Assembly: GCA_037130755.1 (NCBI GenBank)
Contig: JBAXSI010000004.1
Location: 1-64,000 of the forward strand
Source: UBA10649 sp037130755
Lineage (GTDB): Bacteria > Actinomycetota > Actinomycetes > S36-B12
Direction of reading: 5' to 3'
DNA length: 64,000 nt
The notes under the pieces are model-generated. The model worked only from the letters and a program-made list of their open reading frames with translations, ran no database searches and was not told the DNA's origin. Within the stretch, counting starts at the first letter, position 1. Every line of letters begins with the position of its first letter. Positions 42,074 to 50,191 of this stretch are shown piece by piece. The position numbers were made by a program, and so were the translations under genes.

Positions 42074-45000
42074 TCAGTGCACGGGCTCGGACGCAGCCTT
42101 GCCGTACAGCCACCCCTGGCCGTGCCGCCAGCCCAGGGTGCGCAGGTAGTCGGCCTCGGCCTGGGACTCGATGCCTTCGGCCACCGAGTCCAGTCCCATG
42201 CCGTTGGCCAGGCCGATGAGGGCGCCGGCCAACTGCATCGACGTGCGGTCACCAGCGCCGATCCCGGACGTGAAGGACATATCGAGCTTCAGGCCGGCGA
42301 CGGGCAGATCGCGCAGGTGGCTGATGGACGAGTAGCCCGTTCCGAAGTCGTCGATGTACCAACGGCAGCCCAAGTCCGCCAGCGCGCGCATCTGGCGCAC
42401 GAGGTCGTCGTTGAGGGACAGGAGCGTCGTCTCGGTGATCTCGATGTGCAGGCGCGAGGCCGAAACGTGGTGCTCGGCGAGGCCAGCGGTCACGACCTCG
42501 GCGTAGTCCGTCCGCGCCAGGGTCTGTCCGGACACGTTGACGGCGATGAACGTCGCCTCGGGCAGGCCAGCGAGTCGCGCGATGACCTGCTGGACCATGG
42601 TGAGGTCGATCTCGGAGAGCAGTCCCGTGTGTGCCGCGGCGGGGATGAACCCGCTGGGTTCGGTGATGCCACCCGCTCGCTGCCAGCGCGCCAACGCCTC
42701 GTAGCCGTCGACCGCACCGTTGGCGAGCCAGACGATGGGCTGGAGCCACGGCACGAATTCGCCTTCTCGGAGGCCGTCGCGGATGGTGGTCTCGAGGGCC
42801 AGCCGGGTCTCGGCATCCTTGGACATGGAGGGGTCGACGAAGGCGAATCGGTTCCGGCCGGCCTCCTTGGCCAGCCGCAGGGCAAGAGCCGCGTCTCGAA
42901 GAAGGCCGTCGGGGTCGGCCGTGTGGTCGCCGATCGCGATGCCGATGCTCGCGGTCGGGGAGATCGTGTGCTCAGCGACATCGACGGCACCGTGGATCGT
43001 CGAGCGGATGGCCTCGGCGAAGGGCGCCGCCTCCGCTCCGTCCGCGAGGTCGGGGATCAGCACGATGAACTCGTCGCCGGTACCGCGTCCCACCAGATCC
43101 GGGTTGGGGCTGGAGTCGGCGATCCGAGCGGCGACGGTGCGCAGCACGACGTCGCCTGCTCCGTGGCTGAGTGCCTCGTTGATCTCGCCCAGGGCGTCGA
43201 TGCCGATGCACAGCACGGCAAGGACGTGCCCCTGGGCCAGCAGCGACTGCGTGAACGCGACCCGGTCGATCATCGCCTCGCGCTCGGGCAGTCCGGTCAT
43301 CCGATCGTGGCCGAGCGCGAACTCCAACTGGGTGCGGGCACTCACCTCATCCTGGATGTCGCGCAGCGCGAGGATGCGGGTGACGCCCTCAGAGGTGACG
43401 ATTGGACGGGCCGTCAGGGCCATCCACTGCGTGCGCCCGTCCGCCCTTCGCACGCGGAACTCGCCCTCGACGGGGTGCCCCTGAAGGACCTGCTGGCGCC
43501 GCTGTGTGGCTCGCTCCCGATCCTCCGCATCGACGAGGTCCATGGCGGGCATGCCCAGCACCTCCTCGGGGGACCAGCCGAGTACCCGCGTGATCGAGGG
43601 GGACGTCCATTCCAGGGTCCCGTCCGCGGCCACCTGCCAGACCACGTCGGAGGCGTTCTCGGCCAGCAGTCGGTAGCGCTCCTCGCGGGCCTCGAGCTCC
43701 GCCTCGGCGCGCACCTGCACGTCGATGTCACGCAACGACACCACGCGCCCCGGTCGGCCGCTTCCGTCGTCCGCGATCGGCCGGCCGAACGCCTCCATCC
43801 AGCGGTAGCTGCCGTCTGGTCGCCGCCAGCGGTACTGAGGTCGGATGGACTCGCCGGTGGCGGTGCTCTGGGCGACCGCATCCTGCAGGGCGATCGTGTC
43901 CTCGGGGTGGATGTAGTCGACGGCCTTCGTTCCGATCAGTTCGTCCGGGCTCCACCCGAGGGTCTGCAGTGACGAGGCCGACACCCATGTCAGCACGGTG
44001 TCCTCGTCGGAGAGCAGGATGACGTCGGAGGCGTTCTCGGCCAGCAGCCGATACCGCTGCTCGCTCGCGGCGAGGTCCTGCTCCGCCATGACCTCCGCAT
44101 CGACGTCGCGGATTGACACGACGCGGCCTGGCGACCCGGTGCCTTCGTCGTCGATGTGACCGGCGGCGACGTCGACCCAGAAGGTCCGTCCGTCGGCGCG
44201 CACGAGTCGATGACGGACATGGAGATTCGTCTCGGCGGCGTCGGTGCGCTGCACCTCGGCGACGACGTGCGCAAGGTCGTCAGGGTGGATGAGCAAGGCG
44301 GCGTTGCGGCCAACGAGCTGGTCCACCGGATACCCGAAGGCCTGCTCCGCCGAGGGTGACACCCAGGTGAGCGTCATGTCCGCGGTGCTGAGCAGGATCA
44401 CGTCGGAGGCATTCTCGGCCAGGAGCCGGAACTGCTGCTCGCTCTCGGTGAGCAGGCGCACCGCGGCGTCGCGGTCATGGACGGCCCGCAGTCGCTGCAT
44501 GCCATAGCCGAGATCGGCGGCGAGATCCTCGAGCAGATCCTGGGCGAGTGAGTCGAACGCGCCGACCTCGGCGGCATAGACCATGAGGACGCCGTCGAGG
44601 TCGTCGTCGATGACGATCGGGAGCACGATCGACGACCGGAAGCCGCGGCTGGTGGCTGCCTTGAGCCACGGCTGATAGTCGGGGTCGGGCTGGAAGTCGT
44701 TCTCGACCTGCGGCAGTCGACTGCGGATGGCCCGTCCGGACGGCCCTCGGCCCAGGGGATTGTCGCCCCACGAGATCGTGACCTCGTCGAGGTAGCCCTG
44801 GTGCTCGCCGGCCGCGGCGATCGGCGCAACCGATTGGTCGGCGTCGTCGACGGGCCGGCCATACCAGCAGAACAGATAGCGACCGGTACCGACGATGGTC
44901 TCGCACATCCGCTGCAGTAGCTCGGCCTCGTCGGTGACGCGCACGAGCATCCGGTTGGCCTGGCTCAATGTCGCCAGGGCGCGCAGGGCGGAGTCGCGGT

Positions 45001-45394
45001 CGTGGGTGTCGGTCACGGTGACGATGGCCCCGGTGACGCTGCCCTGCGCATCGAGCAGTGGTCGGGTGTTCAGGCGCACCTCTCGATAGCCACCGGAGGC
45101 GGTGCTCACCATGCAGGTGACGTCGTTGTGGGGTGATCGGTCGAGGTAGAAGGAGGTGCGCAGGGCCTCGATCCGGTCCTGATCGAGGGGATGGATCAGG
45201 TCGCTGGCGGGGCGGCCCTGCAGTTGTATGGGCGCCCAGCCGAGGAGTTCGTGCACGGAGGGCGAGATCCACTGGATGATCCCGGCGGAGTCGCTCTCGT
45301 AGACCACGTCGGTCGTGGTGTCGGCGATCAGCCGGTACCGCTGCCACGACCGCTCCGGCATCGCGGCGGCTTCGGTCTCGTGCGGGGCCGGCAT
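42074..45394 (-). CDS. PAS-GAF-PAS-PAS-PAS-GGDEF-EAL dual c-di-GMP protein
   Basis: 1106-aa paralogue of the downstream gene with which it shares PAS1, the GAF block (GYLDEVTISWGDNPLGRGPSG) and the EAL end. Here all middle sensors are ordinary PAS/PAC repeats (ASDVILL or ASDVVWQ at each start). The cyclase signature is RGTGDEF (near 772), a Thr variant of GGDEF keeping Asp-Glu-Phe, so cyclase activity is possible. EAL motifs YEALARW, EITE, IDDFGTGY, GLKLDMSF and AEGIE are complete. No membrane segment is visible, so it senses cytoplasmic cues (small ligand, redox or light through PAS/GAF). The ATG at 45394 is divergent from the SOS operon. Confidence 0.92.
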   Translation of the reverse strand: MPAPHETEAAAMPERSWQRYRLIADTTTDVVYESDSAGIIQWISPSVHELLGWAPIQLQGRPASDLIHPLDQDRIEALRTSFYLDRSPHNDVTCMVSTASGGYREVRLNTRPLLDAQGSVTGAIVTVTDTHDRDSALRALATLSQANRMLVRVTDEAELLQRMCETIVGTGRYLFCWYGRPVDDADQSVAPIAAAGEHQGYLDEVTISWGDNPLGRGPSGRAIRSRLPQVENDFQPDPDYQPWLKAATSRGFRSSIVLPIVIDDDLDGVLMVYAAEVGAFDSLAQDLLEDLAADLGYGMQRLRAVHDRDAAVRLLTESEQQFRLLAENASDVILLSTADMTLTWVSPSAEQAFGYPVDQLVGRNAALLIHPDDLAHVVAEVQRTDAAETNLHVRHRLVRADGRTFWVDVAAGHIDDEGTGSPGRVVSIRDVDAEVMAEQDLAASEQRYRLLAENASDVILLSDEDTVLTWVSASSLQTLGWSPDELIGTKAVDYIHPEDTIALQDAVAQSTATGESIRPQYRWRRPDGSYRWMEAFGRPIADDGSGRPGRVVSLRDIDVQVRAEAELEAREERYRLLAENASDVVWQVAADGTLEWTSPSITRVLGWSPEEVLGMPAMDLVDAEDRERATQRRQQVLQGHPVEGEFRVRRADGRTQWMALTARPIVTSEGVTRILALRDIQDEVSARTQLEFALGHDRMTGLPEREAMIDRVAFTQSLLAQGHVLAVLCIGIDALGEINEALSHGAGDVVLRTVAARIADSSPNPDLVGRGTGDEFIVLIPDLADGAEAAPFAEAIRSTIHGAVDVAEHTISPTASIGIAIGDHTADPDGLLRDAALALRLAKEAGRNRFAFVDPSMSKDAETRLALETTIRDGLREGEFVPWLQPIVWLANGAVDGYEALARWQRAGGITEPSGFIPAAAHTGLLSEIDLTMVQQVIARLAGLPEATFIAVNVSGQTLARTDYAEVVTAGLAEHHVSASRLHIEITETTLLSLNDDLVRQMRALADLGCRWYIDDFGTGYSSISHLRDLPVAGLKLDMSFTSGIGAGDRTSMQLAGALIGLANGMGLDSVAEGIESQAEADYLRTLGWRHGQGWLYGKAASEPVH

Positions 45395-45427
45395 GAGGCC
45401 ATCATCCCGCCCGGGGTGGGTGGTTGC

Positions 45428-45441
45428 CTGCCCGCGGGCAG
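45428..45441. promoter_or_regulatory. 14-bp perfect palindrome in the divergent region
   Basis: CTGCCCGCGGGCAG lies five bases before the -35 of the SOS promoter and 33 bases upstream of the c-di-GMP gene start. It could bind a dimeric regulator or form a short RNA hairpin; no factor is known to me. Confidence 0.4.
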
Positions 45442-45446
45442 TGGGG

Positions 45447-45476
45447 TTGACGACTGTCAGGGGTCAGGTTTAGCGT
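45447..45476 (+). promoter_or_regulatory. Sigma-70-like promoter of the SOS operon
   Basis: TTGACG (45447-45452), an 18-base spacer and TAGCGT (45471-45476). The predicted start near 45483 is just upstream of the LexA box, so bound LexA would block initiation. TGAC and GTCA arms overlap the -35. Confidence 0.6.
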
Positions 45477-45486
45477 GTCCATGTGT

Positions 45487-45502
45487 TCGAACATGTGTTC
45501 GA
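45487..45502. promoter_or_regulatory. LexA operator (SOS box)
   Basis: TCGAACATGTGTTCGA is an exact match to the mycobacterial/actinobacterial SOS consensus TCGAAC-N4-GTTCGA. It sits directly downstream of the -10 box and 125 bases upstream of the DUF6504 start. It makes DUF6504, HEPN, dnaE2 and dinB likely members of the DNA-damage regulon. Confidence 0.85.
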
Positions 45503-45627
45503 ACAACAGATCTGAGGCCCGGATTCGCGGCTGGGCCTTGGACCACTCCTTGGCCGTCGGGGCCGCCTCGACCCCGGCCTCGGCGGTCGAGGCATCCGGC
45601 AGGGTCGTGCAGGAAGGCGATCGAAGG

Positions 45628-45948
45628 ATGAACCACCGCTACCGCTCCACCGGCGGGTCCGGGGAGCCGATCGAGGTGGTGGAAGGACAGGACGGGGCGC
45701 CGGCGGCCTTCTGCTGGCGGGGTCGGCGCTACACCGTGAGCGCCGTCGTGGCGGCATGGGTCGAAGCACTGCCCTGGTGGGTCGATCGGGGCCAGCGAGA
45801 CGGTCAGGGGCGCGGTCAGGGAGCTGGCCAGCGGCACCTCTGGCGGGTCGAGGCAGCACCGCGCACCGGGACCTTCGGTGTGTACGACCTGTACCGGGTC
45901 TTAGGCGACGGCAGTCGCGAGTGGGGCCTGGTGCGAGTCATCGACTAG
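45628..45948 (+). CDS. DUF6504-family protein of the SOS operon
   Basis: 106-aa protein matching DUF6504: GEPIEVVEGQDGAPAAFCWRGRRYTVSAVVAAWVEALPWW, then HLWRVEAAPRTGTFGVYDLY and a short strand ending in LVRVID. The function is unknown; the family commonly sits beside error-prone polymerase genes in actinobacteria. I chose ATG 45628 (AGGAAGG ten bases upstream) rather than the in-frame ATG at 45478: the longer version would begin upstream of the expected transcript start and translate the LexA box as Met-Cys-Ser-Asn repeats. It is the first gene under the SOS promoter. Confidence 0.8.
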   Translation: MNHRYRSTGGSGEPIEVVEGQDGAPAAFCWRGRRYTVSAVVAAWVEALPWWVDRGQRDGQGRGQGAGQRHLWRVEAAPRTGTFGVYDLYRVLGDGSREWGLVRVID

Positions 45949-45964
45949 CTCGCCACTTGGCGAG
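45949..45964 (+). other. Short GC hairpin after DUF6504
   Basis: CTCGCC and GGCGAG form a six-pair stem with loop ACTT directly after the DUF6504 stop. It is too weak and lacks a T-run for a terminator; it is probably an mRNA end-protecting or attenuating element, if it does anything. Confidence 0.3.
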
Positions 45965-45989
45965 ATCACCTCTTGATTAGGAGACCCCC

Positions 45990-46403
45990 ATGGCCCGTGC
46001 GACCACCCGTCCGGCCGACGACCTGCTGACGTCCGCGCGCCGCAGCCTGACCGAGGCCAGCATCGCGACGAGCGCCGGTGATCGGTATGCCGCCGCCCAT
46101 CTGGCCGCCCTTCGGGCTGCCGCCGCAGTACTGGCCACCTCGAGTCGGCCGTCGAAGCGGGCGCGGGTCCGCAGCGTGTGGGTGGTGCTGCCCCAGGTCG
46201 CCGCCGAGTTCGCCGAGTGGGCCGCCTTCTTCGCTGCCGGCGCGGGCAAGCGTGCCCAGGCGGAGGCCGGCCTGCCCTGCGTGTCCTACCGCGAGGCCGA
46301 CGACCTGGTCCGCGATGCCGAGGCCTTCGTTGCCCGGGTGGCCCAGTACCTGGGCATGCCCCACCAGTCCTCCATGGCCAGCGTGCTGCTGCACGTCGGG
46401 TAG
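45990..46403 (+). CDS. SAV_6107-type HEPN domain protein
   Basis: 137-aa all-helical protein: ADDLLTSARRSLTEASIATSAGDRYAAAHLAALRAAAAVLATSSRP is the typical opening of the SAV_6107 HEPN group, followed by a second helical pair (VWVVLPQVAAEFAEWAAFFAAGAGKRAQAEAG) and a conserved C-terminal helix. The R-x4-6-H motif of RNase HEPN toxins is not evident, so ribonuclease activity is doubtful. AGGAG lies six bases before the ATG. Its place between DUF6504 and dnaE2 under a LexA box suggests a structural or regulatory role in lesion bypass. Confidence 0.85.
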   Translation: MARATTRPADDLLTSARRSLTEASIATSAGDRYAAAHLAALRAAAAVLATSSRPSKRARVRSVWVVLPQVAAEFAEWAAFFAAGAGKRAQAEAGLPCVSYREADDLVRDAEAFVARVAQYLGMPHQSSMASVLLHVG

Positions 46404-46434
46404 TCCGCCAGCGGTGCCTTCCGCTCGCGTGACT

Positions 46435-46479
46435 GGTGGTGCGGATCGATGGTCCTTCTTCCTGTCGATCCGCGCCACC
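46435..46479 (+). other. 15-bp inverted repeat between HEPN gene and dnaE2
   Basis: Arms 46435-46449 (GGTGGTGCGGATCGA) and 46465-46479 (TCGATCCGCGCCACC) pair throughout with one G-U, around a 15-base pyrimidine-rich loop. It ends 46 bases before dnaE2. No T-run follows. It could be an attenuator that limits polymerase expression, or a partial terminator. Confidence 0.55.
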
Positions 46480-46525
46480 GCCGACCTTCGTCGCCCATCG
46501 CTGCCCTCCCACCTCCTGGACCCCC

Positions 46526-49500
46526 ATGACCTTCAGCCACCTGCACGTCGCCTCCGGGTACTCGCTGCAGTACGGCACGGCCACACCGCAAGCCCTCGCC
46601 GAGCACGCCGTGCACCTGGGCCAGCCGATCATGGCGCTCACCGATCGCGACGGCCTGTACGGCGCCGTGCGCTGGGCACTGGCCTGCCGGAGTACGGGCA
46701 TCGGACCGGTGCTCGGCGTCGACCTCGCGATAGAGCAGACCTCGCCCGCACTCTTGACCAGTGGTGCGCCGGGTGCAGGCGACTTCGGCACGACTCGTCG
46801 GTCGCCCGCGCGGGGTGGAACGTGGGTCGACGAGTCGCTGCCGCGCGTCCTCCTGCTCGCCAGCTCGGCCCGGGGCTGGGCGTCCTTGTGCCGACTGGTC
46901 TCCGTCGCGCACATGGGCGACGTGGGTGAACGCGGGTCTCCCGTGCTGTCGTGGTCTGCCCTGCGCGAGCACAACGACGGCATCGTCGCCCTGCTCACCG
47001 CCGACTCCGAGGTCGGCCGACTCTTCGCGACCCAGCGCGCGCACCGGGCCGAGGCGGCGGCCCGGCCCTGGCGGGCGATCTTCGGCAGGCGGCTGGCCGT
47101 CGCCGTCACCTCGCATCGCATGGCCGGTCGGCATCGGCACTCCACTGCCACGGCGGCGGCGATGCTTGGGTGGGCGCGGGAGCAGCACCTGCCCGTCGTG
47201 CTCACCAATGCCGCGCGCTACCTGCGCACCGAGGACTCCCGGGTCGCCGATGTGCTCGACGCCGCACGGCGGCTCGTGCCACTGGACTCGCGCTACCTCG
47301 AGCCGCACAACGGCGAGGCCTTCGTCAAGGACACCGAGCAGATGCGCCAGATCGCCGACGAGATCGCCCTCGCGGCGGGGGAGCGCGACCCGCGACGGCT
47401 GCTGGCCGACACCCAGCAACTGGCCGAGTACTGCGTGCTCGATCCCGAGGCCGACCTCGGCATCGGAGAGGTGTTCGTGCCCGAGCTCGACGTCCTGCTC
47501 CATGAGCCGATTGCTGCTGGCGAGGCGACCGCCCGTGCGAATGCGCTGCTGCAGCAGCGGTGCCAGATCGCCATCCCGCAGTGCTACCCGCACGCCGACG
47601 AGCGTCGACTGGCCCAGCAGCGACTGGTCGATGAACTGCAGACCATCACGCACCTGGGCTTCTCCGGCTACTTCCTCACCGTCGCCGAGGTCGTCGACCT
47701 CATCAAGGCCCAGGGAGTGCGCGTCGCCGCGCGCGGCTCGGGCGCGGGCAGCCTGGTCAACCACCTGCTCGGCATCTCCGGGGTGGAGCCGATCCGGCAC
47801 AGCCTGCTCATGGAGCGGTTCTTGTCTCCACTGCGCCGGGCGCTGCCCGACATCGACATCGACGTCGAGTCCGCACGTCGCGAGGAGATCTACCAGTGGA
47901 TCTTCGACCGCTTCGGACCTGAGCGCACGGCCTGCGTGTCGATGATGGAGACCTATCGCGTGCGGCACGCGGTGCGCGATGTCGGCGCCGCCCTCGGCAT
48001 GCCGCCGTCCGACATCGACGCCTTCGCCAAGTCGTTCCCGCACATCCGCGCGCGTGATGCCCGCAACGCACTGGCCGACCTGCCCGAACTGCGTGCCTCC
48101 GGCTTCGGCCGGCTGGCGGCCAGCGGCAAGCTCGACTCCTTCCTCGACCTCGTCGAGGCACTCGACGGACTGCCGCGGCACATCGCCCTGCATCCGTGCG
48201 GCATCGTGCTCTCCGACCTGTCGCTGCTCGATCGCACGCCGGTGGAGCGCAGCGCGGCCGGCTTCGCGATGAGCCACTTCGACAAGGACGACGTCGAGGA
48301 GATGGGACTGCTGAAGCTCGACGTGCTCGGCGTGCGGATGCAGTCGTCGATGGCGCATGCCCTCGACGAGGTCGAGCGGACCACCGGCCAGCGGGTCGAG
48401 CTCGACACCCGTGACCTCGACGACCCGGCGACGTTCGAGCTCATCCGCACGGCGCAGACACTCGGCTGCTTCCAGATCGAGTCACCCGGGCAGCGCGAGC
48501 TCATCGGGAAGTTCGCCCCCGAGACCTTCGGCGACCTCATCATCGACATCTCGCTGTTCCGGCCTGGCCCGGTGAAGTCCGACATGGTCACCCCGTTCCT
48601 GCGTGCGCGACAGGGGTGGAGTGAGCCGGTCTACCTGCACGAGGACCTGCGACCTGCGCTGGAGGAGACGTGCGGCGTCGTCGTCTTCCACGAGCAGGTG
48701 CTGCGCATCGTCGCGACGATGACCGGCTGCTCGCTCGCGGAGGCCGACGAGACCCGCCGCACCCTCGGCTCGGTCGACGGCCAGGACGATGTGCGCGCGT
48801 GGTTCTACCCGGCGGCGTTGAAGCGCGGCTACGAGCTGCCGATCGTGGAGCGGGTGTGGGACGTCCTGCGCGCCTTCGCGTCGTTCGGGTTCTGCAAGGC
48901 GCATGCAGCGGCCTTCGCACTGCCGACGTACCAGTCGGCCTGGCTGAAGGCGCACCATCCGGCGGCGTTCTACGCCGGCATCCTCACCCACGACCCGGGC
49001 ATGTACCCCAAGCGGCTGATCCTCGACGACGCCCGCAACCGCGGGATCGCGGTGCTCGGCCTCGATGTCAACGCCTCCGGCGACGCCTATCACGTCGAAT
49101 CGACCGTCACCGGTCCGACCGGCCCGGACGATGCGGACGATGTGGTGCGCGAGGGCATCCGGGTCCCGCTCACCGACGTCAAGGGCATCAGCGATGCCGA
49201 GGTCGCCAGCGTCATCGCCGGACAGCCGTACGCGTCGCTGTCCGATGTGTGGCAGCGCAGCGGGATGTCCCGCCCGACGGCAGAGCGCATCGTCGTCGCC
49301 GGTGGCTTCGACGCGATGTACTCCCTCGACATCCCTGCGCGGATGCGCCAGCGCGGCCGCATGACGCGGCGCGACCTGCTGCTGCAGATTGCCGACCTCG
49401 ATCGCTACGCCGGTGCGCGGAGATCGGGTGCACGCGGCGCCGCCAGTCACGCGCAACTGTCCTTCGGGCTGTACGAGTCCTTGTCCGACGATCCTGCGGC

Positions 49501-50164
49501 GATGCAGGTGTCGGGGCTTCCGGAGATGACGTCCGCCGAGCGCGTCACCGCCGAGCTCGACGTCCTGGGCATGGACGTCAGCCGGCACGTCATGGACTTC
49601 TACTCCGGGATGCTCGATGGGCTGGCCCGCGACGGCATGGCGTACGTCCGGTCCCGTGACCTGCTGCGTCGGCGCTCGCGCAGTGAGGTGTTCGTCGCCG
49701 GGGTGAAGGTCGCCACCCAGACCCCGCCGGTGCGCAGCGGTCGACGGGTCATCTTCCTGACTCTCGACGATGCCACCGGCCCGGTCGATGCCACGTTCTT
49801 CGACGATGCCCAGGGCCCCTTCGCCGGCACGGTGTTCGCGTCGTGGCTGCTGCTGGTGCGAGGGGAGATCCGGCGTACCGGTCCGCGTGGCATCTCGCTG
49901 CGGGCGACCGGGTGCTGGGAACTCGGCGAGGTGCACCAGGCCTGGTCCGGCGGCGGCGCAGCGGCGGTCTTCGACCTGGTCACCACCTTGCCCGAGACCG
50001 CCGACGCCACCGAGCCGGCCCGTCGCCGAGTCCTCGTGCACGCCAGTGGGTTCCGGCAGTCGCCCTATGCCGACATCAAGCCGGCCGGCGCCGATCCGTC
50101 CCGTCCGCCGACGTCCGCTCCGGCAAAGCTGTGGCACGCCAGTCCTGGCAGCTCAGGGTGGTAA
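46526..50164 (+). CDS. dnaE2: Error-prone DNA polymerase III alpha subunit (DnaE2 type)
   Basis: C-family polymerase of 1212 aa for translesion synthesis. It has an N-terminal PHP domain (FSHLHVASGYSLQYGTATP), a polymerase core with the catalytic aspartates in LPDIDIDVESARREEIYQWIFDRFG (near 442), FGFCKAHAAAFALPTYQSAWLKAHHP in the fingers, a tandem HhH region and an OB fold from about 1055 (SGRRVIFLTLDDATGPVDATFF). The usual PHP motif TDHDG reads TDRDG, so a metal ligand is lost and proofreading by PHP is unlikely. ATG 46526 places the PHP motif at the start; an upstream ATG at 46436 falls in the hairpin. It is controlled by the LexA box about 1 kb upstream, with no separate SOS box seen. Confidence 0.9.
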   Translation: MTFSHLHVASGYSLQYGTATPQALAEHAVHLGQPIMALTDRDGLYGAVRWALACRSTGIGPVLGVDLAIEQTSPALLTSGAPGAGDFGTTRRSPARGGTWVDESLPRVLLLASSARGWASLCRLVSVAHMGDVGERGSPVLSWSALREHNDGIVALLTADSEVGRLFATQRAHRAEAAARPWRAIFGRRLAVAVTSHRMAGRHRHSTATAAAMLGWAREQHLPVVLTNAARYLRTEDSRVADVLDAARRLVPLDSRYLEPHNGEAFVKDTEQMRQIADEIALAAGERDPRRLLADTQQLAEYCVLDPEADLGIGEVFVPELDVLLHEPIAAGEATARANALLQQRCQIAIPQCYPHADERRLAQQRLVDELQTITHLGFSGYFLTVAEVVDLIKAQGVRVAARGSGAGSLVNHLLGISGVEPIRHSLLMERFLSPLRRALPDIDIDVESARREEIYQWIFDRFGPERTACVSMMETYRVRHAVRDVGAALGMPPSDIDAFAKSFPHIRARDARNALADLPELRASGFGRLAASGKLDSFLDLVEALDGLPRHIALHPCGIVLSDLSLLDRTPVERSAAGFAMSHFDKDDVEEMGLLKLDVLGVRMQSSMAHALDEVERTTGQRVELDTRDLDDPATFELIRTAQTLGCFQIESPGQRELIGKFAPETFGDLIIDISLFRPGPVKSDMVTPFLRARQGWSEPVYLHEDLRPALEETCGVVVFHEQVLRIVATMTGCSLAEADETRRTLGSVDGQDDVRAWFYPAALKRGYELPIVERVWDVLRAFASFGFCKAHAAAFALPTYQSAWLKAHHPAAFYAGILTHDPGMYPKRLILDDARNRGIAVLGLDVNASGDAYHVESTVTGPTGPDDADDVVREGIRVPLTDVKGISDAEVASVIAGQPYASLSDVWQRSGMSRPTAERIVVAGGFDAMYSLDIPARMRQRGRMTRRDLLLQIADLDRYAGARRSGARGAASHAQLSFGLYESLSDDPAAMQVSGLPEMTSAERVTAELDVLGMDVSRHVMDFYSGMLDGLARDGMAYVRSRDLLRRRSRSEVFVAGVKVATQTPPVRSGRRVIFLTLDDATGPVDATFFDDAQGPFAGTVFASWLLLVRGEIRRTGPRGISLRATGCWELGEVHQAWSGGGAAAVFDLVTTLPETADATEPARRRVLVHASGFRQSPYADIKPAGADPSRPPTSAPAKLWHASPGSSGW

Positions 50165-50191
50165 CCGGTCAGCAGGGGGGAGGATGACCAC

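Noticed and set aside
40658..43972. Open frame of 1104 codons on the plus strand across both c-di-GMP genes
   Set aside because: It is antisense to two genes with complete PAS, GGDEF and EAL motifs and shows no domain of its own.
45478..45627. In-frame ATG at 45478 giving a longer DUF6504 with a Met-Cys-Ser-Asn repeat start
   Set aside because: It begins upstream of the predicted transcript start and would translate the LexA box; the family start and a good ribosome site are at 45628.
45990..46403. HEPN protein as a toxin of a toxin-antitoxin pair
   Set aside because: The RNase R-x4-6-H motif is not evident and no MNT-type antitoxin gene is adjacent; the DnaE2 context fits the SAV_6107 group.
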